DNA of 64,000 nucleotides from Akkermansia muciniphila. GTDB taxonomy: Bacteria > Verrucomicrobiota > Verrucomicrobiia > Verrucomicrobiales > Akkermansiaceae. Below, one piece after another: positions 47,023-56,376 of this stretch (the first letter of the stretch is position 1; every line of letters starts with the position of its first letter). The notes beneath the pieces were generated by a model. It searched no databases. It was not told the DNA's origin and saw only the letters and a list, made by a program, of their open reading frames with translations. The position numbers and the translations under genes were made by a program. The stretch is taken from positions 248,001 to 312,000 of the forward strand of contig NZ_PJKB01000001.1 of the NCBI RefSeq assembly GCF_002884975.1, read 5' to 3'.

Positions 47023-47747
47023 TGATTCCTGTTATCTTTGTTCATGGAGAGGGAGTTTCCGATTTTGGAAACTGTTCTCAAGTAGGGCCATTGTACTATA
47101 TTATATGGAAAATATTGGCTCGTTATTATCCTGATGAAATAATAGAGCATAATTATATTCAAATTGTTAGTAAAAGTGATCTTCAAAATTATCGTAAGGT
47201 AAAACGATCTGAAAAACGGAAATCTACGATGCGGCTAGCAAAGCCCCCTAAGATCTCTATAATGGCAGAAACTCTTGGGTTGTTTACTCAAGAACGTGGT
47301 GGTCATATTGCCGTATTACATTCAGATGTGGATTTTACAAATAAAGATTTAAGAACTAGAAACTCTACTCTTTTAGAACGGAAAAAAAGAGAAGCGAGAG
47401 ACACGATAATAAAAGAGATAGAAAATGGTTTTTTTAAATCTGGAATTTCTGAAAGAGGAGTTCCTCTTGTTCCTATGCCTAGAACAGAAGCTTGGTTAAT
47501 TAAGCTTGTTCCTGGTAGTGGGTTTTCTGCGCATAGATTGGAAAATCTCCCTGGTAATGATAAAGCTCCTTGTGGAGCAAAAAAAATTTTAGATGACTAT
47601 GGATTTTGTTCGTGTGAAAAGAGATGCTCATTGGTATGTACATCTTATGATCCTGATAAGATGGATTTAGAAAGTCATAGTTTATTTCTTGTAAAGATGA
47701 GAAAAGCTTTGTCTCAATGTCCATTTTCCAGCAATAGTTGTTCTTAG
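47022..47747 (+). CDS. TOPRIM-like partner of the AAA ATPase
   Basis: 241 residues. It starts IPVIFVHGEGVSDFG, like the VEGxxD strand-loop of TOPRIM-type nucleases (Glu10); AVLHSDVDF provides a DxD pair (Asp102, Asp104); PMPRTEAWLIKL resembles the E-x-W-L motif of DUF4276/RloB-like proteins. The last 60 residues contain eight cysteines, including CSCEKRCSLVC, perhaps a metal site. This layout fits the second gene of AbiL- or PARIS-like pairs, where the TOPRIM protein is the toxic nuclease. The exact family is not certain. Equal low GC and a 1-nt overlap tie it to the ATPase. Confidence 0.6.
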   Translation: MIPVIFVHGEGVSDFGNCSQVGPLYYIIWKILARYYPDEIIEHNYIQIVSKSDLQNYRKVKRSEKRKSTMRLAKPPKISIMAETLGLFTQERGGHIAVLHSDVDFTNKDLRTRNSTLLERKKREARDTIIKEIENGFFKSGISERGVPLVPMPRTEAWLIKLVPGSGFSAHRLENLPGNDKAPCGAKKILDDYGFCSCEKRCSLVCTSYDPDKMDLESHSLFLVKMRKALSQCPFSSNSCS

Positions 47748-47907
47748 AAACTGAAGGAATGACTGAATACGAGAATTATAAAATCTATTGTGTTTTAGAT
47801 TTTCATGAAAATATTTGAAATTTTTTGATAAAATTAATATTAAGGTATGTCTTCATGACAGTTGCGCCTTGACTACGGCGGTGGAATGTCCGTTCATCTG
47901 AGCAGAC

Positions 47908-49665
47908 ATGACCATACCCGGAATTCTTGAAGAAAAGTTGTCCGCCGCGTTGAAAGCGGTGTTGGGGGAGGAGCTTCCCGCTGATTTTTGCGCCAGTGTG
48001 ACGCCGTCCGCGGATTTGCGGTTCGGGGACTACCAGAGCAACGCCGCCATGGTGCTTGCCAAGCGGTGCCGCACGAATCCCCGCGCTCTGGCCCAGCAGG
48101 TGGTGGACGGGATGGGGCAGGACGGCGTTTGTTCCCTGGAAATCGCCGGGCCCGGGTTTATCAACTTCCGCATCAAACCTGAATTTTACGCCGCGCGCCT
48201 GCTGGCCATGCTGGCGGACGACCGTCTGGGGGTGGAGAAGGTGCAGGACCCCAAAACCATCGTCATTGACTTTTCCGCGCCCAACGTCGCCAAGCCGATG
48301 CACGTGGGCCATATCCGTTCCACCATTATCGGGGACGCCCTCTCCCGCGTGGCCCGTTTTGTGGGGCACAACGTCATTACGGACAACCACATCGGTGACT
48401 GGGGCACCCAGTTCGGCATGATCCTGTGGGGCTGGAAGAACATTCTGGATGAACAGGCCCTGGCCGCCAACCCCATTGACGAGCTGCTGCGGGTGTACAA
48501 GGACGTGAACCTGATGTGCAAGGAAAAGCCGGAACTGCTGGATACCTGCAAGGCGGAGCTGGTGAAGCTCCAGGCCGGGGACGGGGAAAACCTGGCGATC
48601 TGGAAGCGCTGCGTGGAAGTCTCCAAATCCGGCCTTTCCAAAATCTACGGCCAGCTTGACATCCACTTTGACTACTGGCTGGGGGAAAGCTTTTACAACG
48701 ATGCCCTGGCTCCGCTGGTGGACGGCATGATCGCCGCCGGAATGGCCCGTGAGAGCGACGGCGCCATCTGCGTGTTTTCCGACGGCTCCGTGCCGCCCAA
48801 TGAAGACCCCTTCCTGGTGCAGGACAAGGGGGAATGGCGCGCCAACCCCTGCATCATCCGCAAGGCGGACGGCGGCTTCCTGTACGCCACTACGGACCTC
48901 GCGACGCTGGACCACCGCATCAAGACGTGGGGGGCGGATTCCATCTGGTACGTGGTGGGCGCTCCCCAGGCCCTGCATTTCCGGCAGATTTTCTCCACGC
49001 AGCGCCGCCGCGGCATGGACGGGGATTACCGTCACATCGCCTTCGGCTCCATCCTGGGGGACGACCGCAAGCCTTTTAAAACGCGTTCCGGGGACACTGT
49101 CTCCCTCCAGGACGTGCTGGATGAAGCCATTGAACGCGCCGCCCGGGTGGTGGAGGAAAAGAGTCCGGACATGCCGGAGGAGGAAAAGAAGCGCGTGGCG
49201 GAAGTCGTGGGCATAGGCGCCGTAAAGTTCGCGGAGCTCTCCCAGAACCGCATGACGGATTACGTCTTCAACTGGGACAAAATGCTGGCCCTCCAGGGGG
49301 ACACGGCTCCCTACCTCCAGAACTCCTATGTGCGCGTCCGCTCCATCTTCCGCAAGCTGGACGGCGCCCCGCTGGACTGGTCCGCCCCCATTCAGCTTTC
49401 AGAAGATGCGGAAATCCACCTGGCCCGTCTCCTGGCCCGCTACGGGGAAGTGGTGCCGCAGGTGCTGGATGACTGCCGCCCGAATGTGCTGGCCGCCTAC
49501 CTGTTTGACCTGGCCCGCGCTTTCCACTCCTTCTATGAGGCCTGCCCGGTCCTGAAATCGGAAGGGGCAGTGCGGCACTCCCGCCTGGCCCTGTGCGAGC
49601 TGACGGCCCGCACCCTCAAGCACGGCCTGGGCCTGCTGGGCATCCAGCTTCCGGACAGAATGTAG
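47908..49665 (+). CDS. argS: Arginyl-tRNA synthetase
   Basis: 585 residues, normal length. Class I synthetase: N-terminal additional domain (1-115) that binds the tRNA D-arm, HIGH-like motif HVGH at 132-135 in NVAKPMHVGHIRST, TDNHIGDWGTQFGMILWG, and the DALR anticodon-binding domain near the C-terminus (ILARYGEVV-like region at about 510). Like most ArgRS it lacks a canonical KMSKS. It charges tRNA-Arg in the cytoplasm. 12 nt separate it from the next gene, suggesting cotranscription. Confidence 0.96.
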   Translation: MTIPGILEEKLSAALKAVLGEELPADFCASVTPSADLRFGDYQSNAAMVLAKRCRTNPRALAQQVVDGMGQDGVCSLEIAGPGFINFRIKPEFYAARLLAMLADDRLGVEKVQDPKTIVIDFSAPNVAKPMHVGHIRSTIIGDALSRVARFVGHNVITDNHIGDWGTQFGMILWGWKNILDEQALAANPIDELLRVYKDVNLMCKEKPELLDTCKAELVKLQAGDGENLAIWKRCVEVSKSGLSKIYGQLDIHFDYWLGESFYNDALAPLVDGMIAAGMARESDGAICVFSDGSVPPNEDPFLVQDKGEWRANPCIIRKADGGFLYATTDLATLDHRIKTWGADSIWYVVGAPQALHFRQIFSTQRRRGMDGDYRHIAFGSILGDDRKPFKTRSGDTVSLQDVLDEAIERAARVVEEKSPDMPEEEKKRVAEVVGIGAVKFAELSQNRMTDYVFNWDKMLALQGDTAPYLQNSYVRVRSIFRKLDGAPLDWSAPIQLSEDAEIHLARLLARYGEVVPQVLDDCRPNVLAAYLFDLARAFHSFYEACPVLKSEGAVRHSRLALCELTARTLKHGLGLLGIQLPDRM

Positions 49666-49677
49666 CCTTTTCCCGGT

Positions 49678-51333
49678 ATGAAAGCCTCCTTCCGTCATGT
49701 TCTCCTGTCCGCCGCCATGGCGGGCTGCTGTTCCGCCGCTCCGGACGGGGAACACGGGTACTGGATGAGCAGTCCGTCCCTGAACGGCTGGCGGGAGGCC
49801 GTCTTCCGCGCCGGCGTTCCGGCCCAGCCTGCGGTACTGCCGCCCGGCGTGGAGATGATGATGATAGGCTCCTCCTCTCCGGCCGTGCAGATTCTGGTGC
49901 TGGAGGGAATGACGCATCTGCTCACCTTCGGGGACATGCGCGCCTCCCTGAAATTTGATGACGCCCTCCGCCTGGACCCGGACTGCCTGATGGCCCACTG
50001 GGGACGGTGCATGAGCCTGATGGGCGCGGGCCCCGAGTTCCAGGCCCAGCGCGTCCAATCCATGAAGCGCATGAAGGAGCTGGCGCTGCGCCCGGACTGC
50101 CCGGAACAGGAGCGCGCCTATGCGGACGCCCTGGCCGTGCTGCTGATGAACGGTCCGGAAAAGGCACGGGAATCATGGAAAAACATCTGTACCACCTGGA
50201 AGCGCGATCCCTACGCCCCCCTCTTTTACGCCATGCTCCTGCGGGACGGCTTTGACGGGAACGGCAACCCCGGGGAAGGGCAGAAGGAGGCCGTCCGCGT
50301 GGTGGATGCCGTCCTGAAAGAACGCCCGGACTCCCAGGCGGCCCTGTTCATGCGCGTCCTGCTGGAGGAGGTGGCCCCGGTCATCTCTCCGGAAACGGTG
50401 GAAACCGCCCGCAAGGCCGCCGCGGCCAACCCCCTCTCCGCTTCCGCCCAGCACCTGCTGGGGCACTGCCTGTTCCGCACGGGGGATTATGAAGGAGCTT
50501 CCGCCGCCTTCCAGTCCTCTGAAAACCTGTGCCTGGCGTGGGAAAAAACGGAAAACGTTCCCCGGGCGCTGAATGACGCCTACTTCCGTTCCATCCTTTA
50601 CCGTGCCGTCTCTGAATTCTGCGCGGGCCATTACAAAAAGGCGGAGGCCATCGCCTCCAGGGCCGCCTCCGTCCCGTTGGACGGGAAACACCCGCTGGCT
50701 CCCGGAACGCTCCTTCAACTATGGGAGGCCAGGACATTGCCCGTGCGCCTGATGCTGGCCCGGCCCTCCCTTCCCGCGCAGGCATATCTGCTGAAAGCGT
50801 CTCCGGGGCCGCTCCCCAAGGGATTTCCGGACTTGAGCAACGGCATGACGGCGGTGGTCACCCAGTACATGGGCGCCTGTTGCGCGGCCGGGCAGGGCAG
50901 GCCGGGCGCCGTAGCGGCCGGCTTTGACAAACTGTCCGGCATCCTGCGCCTGTTCATGGAGGGTGCGGAAGTGGCCCGGCGCCAGATGAGCGTCTCCTAC
51001 TGGGCGCGCTGTCTTCAGATGGGGAGCCTTTACTCCTCGGAAATCCGTGCCCTGATGTTCCCGGACTCCGCCAATGTCTGGATGTCGGAAGCCATCCGGA
51101 GCCAGCGTTATTCCTCCCTGCTGCTGCCCCCCGTGGTGCCGTATCCCGCGGAATGGAAACTGGCCCAGGCCTACCTGCGGGGCGGCAAATACCGGGAGTG
51201 CGCGGACATGTGCGGAGAGGCGCTGAAACGCTTCCCCAACCACGCCGGGGTGCTGGCCACCATGAAACAGGCCCGCGGCAAAGAAAATGCCGCTCCCGCT
51301 GCGCAAGCTCGGAAAAAGAACCGGATCAAATAA
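49678..51333 (+). CDS. TPR-containing lipoprotein
   Basis: 551 residues. The N-terminus MKASFRHVLLSAAMAGCC is a lipoprotein signal with lipobox AMAGC. The body is helical with TPR-like units (FGDMRASLKFDDALRLDPDC, ASAQHLLGHCLFRTGDYEGA, AQAYLRGGKYRECADMCGEA). TPRs mediate protein contacts; the partner is unknown. Probably in one transcript with argS, although no functional link is evident. Confidence 0.7.
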   Translation: MKASFRHVLLSAAMAGCCSAAPDGEHGYWMSSPSLNGWREAVFRAGVPAQPAVLPPGVEMMMIGSSSPAVQILVLEGMTHLLTFGDMRASLKFDDALRLDPDCLMAHWGRCMSLMGAGPEFQAQRVQSMKRMKELALRPDCPEQERAYADALAVLLMNGPEKARESWKNICTTWKRDPYAPLFYAMLLRDGFDGNGNPGEGQKEAVRVVDAVLKERPDSQAALFMRVLLEEVAPVISPETVETARKAAAANPLSASAQHLLGHCLFRTGDYEGASAAFQSSENLCLAWEKTENVPRALNDAYFRSILYRAVSEFCAGHYKKAEAIASRAASVPLDGKHPLAPGTLLQLWEARTLPVRLMLARPSLPAQAYLLKASPGPLPKGFPDLSNGMTAVVTQYMGACCAAGQGRPGAVAAGFDKLSGILRLFMEGAEVARRQMSVSYWARCLQMGSLYSSEIRALMFPDSANVWMSEAIRSQRYSSLLLPPVVPYPAEWKLAQAYLRGGKYRECADMCGEALKRFPNHAGVLATMKQARGKENAAPAAQARKKNRIK

Positions 51334-51439
51334 CATGGAGACCTGTGAAACACTGAATTTCCCTGACGGGCGCCTTGGCTCCTGACGCTGCACATTCCGG
51401 CAAGCATTCATTTTCAATAACCACATACATCAATCAAAT

Positions 51440-53542
51440 ATGAACCATCCCTATCTGGACCCCTCCTTCCTGGTTTCCTGGTCACGGCTCACGCCGGACG
51501 CCATCAAGCCTGACATTACGGAAGCCATCTCCCGCGCCAGGGCCAACATTCAGGCCATCTGCGGCCAGCCGCTGGACTCCCTGACTTATGAAAACACCTT
51601 CGGCGCTCTGGAAAAAGCCTCTGAGGACCTGCACCTCGGCTGGGGCCGCGCCATGCACCTGGACTCCGTGAATGATGAACCCGCCCAGCGGGAAGCCATC
51701 GGTGAAATGCTGCCGGAGGTGGTGGCCTTCTCCTCCTCCGTGCCGCTGAACCCGTGCCTGTGGACGGTCCTGAAAGCCGCCGCAGCCTGTGACTGGGTGA
51801 AAGACCTCTCCCCCGTCAAGCAGCGCTTCATTCAGGAAACGCTGGCGGACTTCCGTGAAAGCGGGGCGGACCTGCCGGACGAGGTGAAGCCGGAATATGC
51901 GGAAATAGAAGCCCAGCTCTCCATGAAGACCAAGAAATTCGCGGAAAACGTGCTGGACTCCACCAACGCCTGGGAGCTCATTGTGGAAGATGAAGCGGAA
52001 CTCTCCGGCCTGCCGGACTCCGCGAAGGAGGCCGCCCGGCTGGACGCCTTGGCCAATGGGCACGGCACGGAAGAAGCCCCCCGCTGGCGTTTCACGCAGA
52101 AATTCACCTCCCTGCAGCCCGTCATGCAGTTTGCGGACTCGGATGGACTGCGCCGTAAAATGTGGGAAGGCTCCTGCTCCATAGGTAAGGACGGGGAATA
52201 TGACAACGAGGCCCTCATTGCGGAAATCCTGGAACTGCGGGATAAAAAGGCCCGCCTGCTGGGATATGGCTGCTTTGCGGACTACGCCACCTCCCGCCGC
52301 ATGGCCGGGAGCGGAGCCAACGCCCTGGACTTCATTAATGACCTGCATGACAAGGTGAAACCCTCCTTCCTGAAAGACATGGAAGCCGTCCGCGGGTATA
52401 AGGAGGAAAAGACCGGAAAACCCGTGGAAAAACTCTCCCCGTGGGAAACCGGATACTGGTCTGAAAAACGCCGCCGCGAGCTGTACTCCTTTGATGAGGA
52501 AGACCTGCGCCCGTACTACTCCGTGGAAAAGGTGATGGACGGCCTCTTCTCCATCTACTCCGGCCTGTACGGCATCACGGTCACGCCGCGCCCCACAGTA
52601 GCCTTCAAGCCGGGGGAACCCGGGGAAGTGCCGGAAGGCGCGGTGGAGGTATGGCACCCGGACGTGCTGTTCTATGAGCTGCATGATGCGGAAAGCGGGG
52701 AACACCTGGGCTCCTTTTATGCGGACTGGCATCCGCGGGACTCCAAGCGCGCCGGGGCGTGGATGAACTACCTCAGCGTGGGGGAACCCCCGCACGGCGG
52801 CAAGCCCCGCGTGCCGCATCTGGGCCTCATGGTCGGCAACATGACCAAGCCCGTGGGGGACAAGCCCGCGCTGCTTTCCCACCGGGAGGTGGAAACCATC
52901 TTCCATGAATTCGGCCACCTGCTGCACCAGCTCCTCTCTGATGTGGAGGTCAAATCCCTGGCGGGCACCAACGTGGCCTGGGACTTTGTGGAACTGCCCT
53001 CCCAGATCAATGAAAACTGGTGCTGGGAGCGGGAATCCGTGGACCTCTTCGCCGCGCACTATGAAACGGGTGAAAAAATCCCGGACGAACTGTTCTCCAA
53101 AATGCGCGCCGCCCGCAACTACATGAGCGGCACGGACTTCATGCGCCAGCTCTGCTTCGGCAAGCTGGACCTGGAGCTTCACGTGAACTGGCCGCGGTAC
53201 AAGGGCGCTCCGCTGGAGGAAACGGATGAACGCATCCTGGCGGACTACCGGGTGCCCATGACCCACCGCGGCCCCTCCGTGGCGCGCCGCCTGACCCACA
53301 TCTTCGCGGACCCCACGGGTTATGCCTCCGGCTACTACTCCTACAAATGGGCGGAAGTGCTGGAAGCGGACGCCTTCAGCCGCTTCCTGAAGGAAGGGGT
53401 GCTCAATCCGCAGACCGGGCGCGACTTCCGCCGCTGCATCCTCAGCAAGGGCAACAGCAAGCCTGCCGCGGAACTCTACCGCGACTTCATGGGCCGTGAT
53501 CCGGACGCGGAAGCGCTGCTTGTCAAATCCGGCGTCCTTTAA
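51440..53542 (+). CDS. prlC: M3-family oligopeptidase (oligopeptidase A)
   Basis: 700 residues, standard for thimet-like M3A peptidases. The zinc site is HEFGH at 489-493, with the third ligand Glu518 in DFVELPSQINENW, exactly 29 residues after the first His as in the family. Other marks: GKPRVPHLGLMVGNM upstream and a C-terminal DPTGYASGYYSYKWAEV. It degrades short peptides, including cleaved signal peptides, in the cytoplasm; no signal peptide is present. Confidence 0.93.
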   Translation: MNHPYLDPSFLVSWSRLTPDAIKPDITEAISRARANIQAICGQPLDSLTYENTFGALEKASEDLHLGWGRAMHLDSVNDEPAQREAIGEMLPEVVAFSSSVPLNPCLWTVLKAAAACDWVKDLSPVKQRFIQETLADFRESGADLPDEVKPEYAEIEAQLSMKTKKFAENVLDSTNAWELIVEDEAELSGLPDSAKEAARLDALANGHGTEEAPRWRFTQKFTSLQPVMQFADSDGLRRKMWEGSCSIGKDGEYDNEALIAEILELRDKKARLLGYGCFADYATSRRMAGSGANALDFINDLHDKVKPSFLKDMEAVRGYKEEKTGKPVEKLSPWETGYWSEKRRRELYSFDEEDLRPYYSVEKVMDGLFSIYSGLYGITVTPRPTVAFKPGEPGEVPEGAVEVWHPDVLFYELHDAESGEHLGSFYADWHPRDSKRAGAWMNYLSVGEPPHGGKPRVPHLGLMVGNMTKPVGDKPALLSHREVETIFHEFGHLLHQLLSDVEVKSLAGTNVAWDFVELPSQINENWCWERESVDLFAAHYETGEKIPDELFSKMRAARNYMSGTDFMRQLCFGKLDLELHVNWPRYKGAPLEETDERILADYRVPMTHRGPSVARRLTHIFADPTGYASGYYSYKWAEVLEADAFSRFLKEGVLNPQTGRDFRRCILSKGNSKPAAELYRDFMGRDPDAEALLVKSGVL

Positions 53543-53566
53543 ATCAATCTCTCTAATACAATCCTC

Positions 53567-54889
53567 ATGCCTGAACAAAAAAGACTCTCTCTCGCCGGAA
53601 TCGGGTGCGGCTCCCGCACGCGCACCTACATGAAGCTGGCCATGGAACAAAAAAACCGCTACCGCATCGCCGCCGCGGCGGACCCCGTAAAGCAGCGCAC
53701 GGAAGCCGTGCGTGACTTTGCCCCGGAGGAGGAGCGGGACTCCATCCGCCTGTTCAAGGACGCCGCCTCCCTGCTGGAGGAACCGCGCCTGGCGGACGTA
53801 GCCATCATCGGCACGCAGGACGACTACCACTACGCCCCGTGCAAAAAGGCCATGGAGCTGGGCTACCACGTCCTGCTGGAAAAACCCATCGCCAAGACGC
53901 TGAAGGAAGCGCTGGAACTGCGCGACCTGGCGCGCCTGCTGAAACGCCGCGTGGCCGTGTGCCACGTGCTGCGCTACACCCAGTTCTACCGCACCCTGAA
54001 AAAAATCATCAGCAGCGGGGAAATCGGGGACGTCATCACCTTCAACGCCAACGAAGGCGTGGGGGCGTGGCACTTCGCCCACTCCTTCGTGCGCGGGCAC
54101 TGGGGCAACAGCAAGACCTCCACCCCCATGATCGTGGCCAAATGCTGCCATGACATGGACATCCTTTACTGGCTCATGGGCAGGCGCAAATGCCTCTCCG
54201 TAGCCAGCTTCGGGGAGCTCACCTTCTTCACGAAAAAAACGCTCTCCTCCCCCCGTCCGGAACGCTGCACGGACTGGACCACCCCGGTGGGGGAAGACCC
54301 CTGGGACGCCCGCAAATACGCCACGGACGACGAATGCAAGCGCTGGCTGGGCATGGTCTATGACCGCGCGCAGGAAGCCACCGCGGAGGAAATCTGTGAA
54401 TGGCTTGAAACCTCCCCGTGGGGCAGGGACTACCTCCAGTGCGACAATGACCAGCCGGACCACCAGGTTTCCATCATGCGCTTTGAAGGCGGCCTGACCG
54501 GCACCTTCACGATGACGGCCTTTGAGCAGGGGCGCCATATTGAAGTATACGGCACCAAAGGCAAAATCCGCGCCGGAGCCTTCTACAAGGAAAACGGCCC
54601 CGGTGAAATCACCGTGACGCCCCACTTTGGCGGTAAAACCCGCGTGGTGGAGCTGGAGGAACTGGCCGGCGGCTACCAGGGCCACGGCGGCGGTGACTGG
54701 GGGCTGGTGGAAGCCCTTTACGATGACATGCTGACGGTTCCCTCCCCGGCGGACATGACCACCTCCATTGAAGAATCCGCCCACTCCCATGTAATGGCCT
54801 TTGCCACGGAACACGCCCGGCTGACCGGCCAGGTGGTGGATGTGGCCGAATTCGAGCGCCGGGTCATGAGAGGTGAACTGGACTACTGA
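53567..54889 (+). CDS. Gfo/Idh/MocA-family oxidoreductase
   Basis: 440 residues. An N-terminal Rossmann fold with LAGIGCGSRTRTYM, then the EKP motif at 105-107 (LLEKPIAKT) typical of NAD(P)-binding in this family. The C-terminal alpha/beta domain has ANEGVGAWHFAHSFVRGHWG, DMDILYWLMG and a beta-sheet segment GLTGTFTMTAFEQ. Such enzymes oxidise or reduce sugars and inositols, or cleave glycosides with NAD; the substrate is not predictable. 24 nt follow prlC, so the two may be cotranscribed; a strong terminator follows. Confidence 0.88.
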   Translation: MPEQKRLSLAGIGCGSRTRTYMKLAMEQKNRYRIAAAADPVKQRTEAVRDFAPEEERDSIRLFKDAASLLEEPRLADVAIIGTQDDYHYAPCKKAMELGYHVLLEKPIAKTLKEALELRDLARLLKRRVAVCHVLRYTQFYRTLKKIISSGEIGDVITFNANEGVGAWHFAHSFVRGHWGNSKTSTPMIVAKCCHDMDILYWLMGRRKCLSVASFGELTFFTKKTLSSPRPERCTDWTTPVGEDPWDARKYATDDECKRWLGMVYDRAQEATAEEICEWLETSPWGRDYLQCDNDQPDHQVSIMRFEGGLTGTFTMTAFEQGRHIEVYGTKGKIRAGAFYKENGPGEITVTPHFGGKTRVVELEELAGGYQGHGGGDWGLVEALYDDMLTVPSPADMTTSIEESAHSHVMAFATEHARLTGQVVDVAEFERRVMRGELDY

Positions 54890-54918
54890 TCCGGTAGTTC
54901 AACACTTCAATTTCCAGA

Positions 54919-54946
54919 AAACGGACGGGAAACCGTCCGTTTTTTA
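54919..54946 (+). terminator. Rho-independent terminator
   Basis: Perfect 10-bp stem AAACGGACGG/CCGTCCGTTT with loop GAAA, followed by TTTATT, 29 nt after the oxidoreductase stop. Confidence 0.92.
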
Positions 54947-55112
54947 TTGCTGGTTCCGGATGTGGAACCGGAGGTGGCTGCAACCATCTTCCTCCATGAA
55001 AAACGAAATAATTGATGGAATTCATGGAGATGCAGAAAAGGAATATTTGGTCAAGTCTGGAAATCATAAATATTCCGGTTTTAAATGATAAAAAATAACT
55101 TATTGGTCAGTA

Positions 55113-55156
55113 TAGGCTTATAAAACGGACGGATTTGGAATCCGGAGTCAAGCCTA
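55113..55156. repeat. Nested inverted repeat
   Basis: Outer arms TAGGCTT (55113-55119) and AAGCCTA (55150-55156) enclose an inner hairpin CGGATT-TGG-AATCCG (55130-55144). The 16-nt core also occurs, in the opposite orientation, at 55390-55405. Confidence 0.6.
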
Positions 55157-55281
55157 CAAAATTGAAAGAAAAACGTTTTAAGGAAATTGGGCTTGGCAAT
55201 ATCCTGGAAATTGCCGTAGGGAGTTCCTGATGTAACAGGCTTTCTTTTTGTTCCGGCAATCATTACTAACTGTCTTTACAT

Positions 55282-55298
55282 TTTGGCGGCGGTAGCCG
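55282..55298 (+). repeat. 17-bp dispersed repeat, copy 1
   Basis: TTTGGCGGCGGTAGCCG, identical to 63290-63306; intergenic in both places. Confidence 0.6.
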
Positions 55299-55389
55299 TC
55301 AGGGCTGGCGGTATAAGGCTGTGGAAAGGGGATGGGGAAATGTTGCAGAGCATCAGGAAGAACAATTTTTCACGGCTGTAACATCCATA

Positions 55390-55406
55390 CCGGATTCCAA
55401 ATCCGG
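55390..55406 (+). repeat. Hairpin in the PEP-CTERM leader
   Basis: CCGGATT (55390-55396), loop CCA, AATCCGG (55400-55406), 28 nt before the ATG at 55434. It shares 16 nt with the core of the 55113-55156 repeat. Confidence 0.5.
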
Positions 55407-55433
55407 CATATATCTTGTGAATTGGCTAAAACC

Positions 55434-56243
55434 ATGAAGAAATCATTCATTCTGCTATTATTGGCAGGCGCCGTTTCCGCGGCTTCTGCGGCTTCCCTGA
55501 AAATTAATCTGGGTTCTTCCTCCGTCGGGGATTCGGATTGGATCAGTGTGGCTACCCAGGCTTCCTCCGTTACGGGAGGAAAAGCCACCTCCTACGCCTC
55601 CATTGCTTCCTTGAGCAAAAACGGGGGAAATGTTTCCTCGTCCGTGGTTCTCGGCAATCTGGACGGTCAGGACGTCACGCTCACCATGGCGTACAAAAGC
55701 ACCGCCGCCGTGAATGCGGGTTACCTGGACGCGGCAGGCACGTCACCCTCCCTGAACTCCCTGTTTCCGGACAGCATGGCGCAGTCTTCCATCTCCGGCA
55801 AGTGCAACGGGGTGAAAGGGCAGACCGTCGGCCTTCAATTCACGCTGAACGGCCTGGCGGCCAATACCACCTATTATCTCTACGTTCTGGGCAACAGCGG
55901 CTTTTCAACCAATAAAACCAGCATGGCCCTCTCGGGCGGTGTCAGCGATGTCACCGGCAGCCTGATGGACGGCTATGAAGGAGCGGGGACGATGGCCGGT
56001 TCAACCTTCCAGGGGACGACGGATTCTTCCGGCGTGGGGATGGAATGGACGTTCACCACAGACAGTTCGGGCCGGGTGACGCTTACTTATGAACGCTCCG
56101 CCGGTGTGGCCGCGGATGTTTTAAGCGGGGATATTAATTTGAACGGGTTCATGCTGGCAACCGAGCCCATTCCCGAACCGGCCACGGCATCCCTGGGATT
56201 GCTCGGACTGGCGGCGCTGCTGTTGCGGCGGCGCAAAAACTAG
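55434..56243 (+). CDS. PEP-CTERM sorting-signal protein
   Basis: 269 residues from ATG 55434, where a signal peptide starts (MKKSFILLLLAGAVSAASA). The body is a Ser/Thr/Gly-rich beta-sandwich with LNGLAANTTYYLYVLG and INLNGFML. The end EPIPEPATASLGLLGL-ALLLRRRKN has the PEP motif, a transmembrane helix and an Arg-rich tail, i.e. a PEP-CTERM signal cut by an exosortase (not in this window) and linked to exopolysaccharide and surface display. The body resembles the N-terminal domain of the neighbouring GH18 protein. Confidence 0.85.
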   Translation: MKKSFILLLLAGAVSAASAASLKINLGSSSVGDSDWISVATQASSVTGGKATSYASIASLSKNGGNVSSSVVLGNLDGQDVTLTMAYKSTAAVNAGYLDAAGTSPSLNSLFPDSMAQSSISGKCNGVKGQTVGLQFTLNGLAANTTYYLYVLGNSGFSTNKTSMALSGGVSDVTGSLMDGYEGAGTMAGSTFQGTTDSSGVGMEWTFTTDSSGRVTLTYERSAGVAADVLSGDINLNGFMLATEPIPEPATASLGLLGLAALLLRRRKN

Positions 56244-56352
56244 GGAGCATTCAGCATTATCTTTGACGAGATGTCTGGAGAGAAGGGATGGAACCGCCCA
56301 TGTTTTTCATCCCTTCTTTCCGGCATTTTTTATTTGCAGAAGCCTATCTGTT

Positions 56353-56369
56353 AGATTATTTAATAATCT
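56353..56369 (+). promoter_or_regulatory. 17-bp palindrome just before the GH18 gene
   Basis: AGATTATT-T-AATAATCT, a perfect palindrome ending 7 nt before the ATG at 56377. It may be an operator or an mRNA hairpin shielding the start. Confidence 0.4.
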
Positions 56370-56376
56370 TATATCT

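Larger units (their letters stand above)
54947..55433. other. Gene-free stretch with inverted repeats
   Basis: No supported coding sequence. It holds a cruciform-type inverted repeat (55113-55156), a 17-bp dispersed repeat (55282-55298) and a hairpin (55390-55406) close to the PEP-CTERM gene. Short open frames here have no recognisable translation. Confidence 0.55.

Noticed and set aside
54873-55263. Short ORFs in both strands after the oxidoreductase
   Set aside because: They span a terminator and inverted repeats; translations have no family features.
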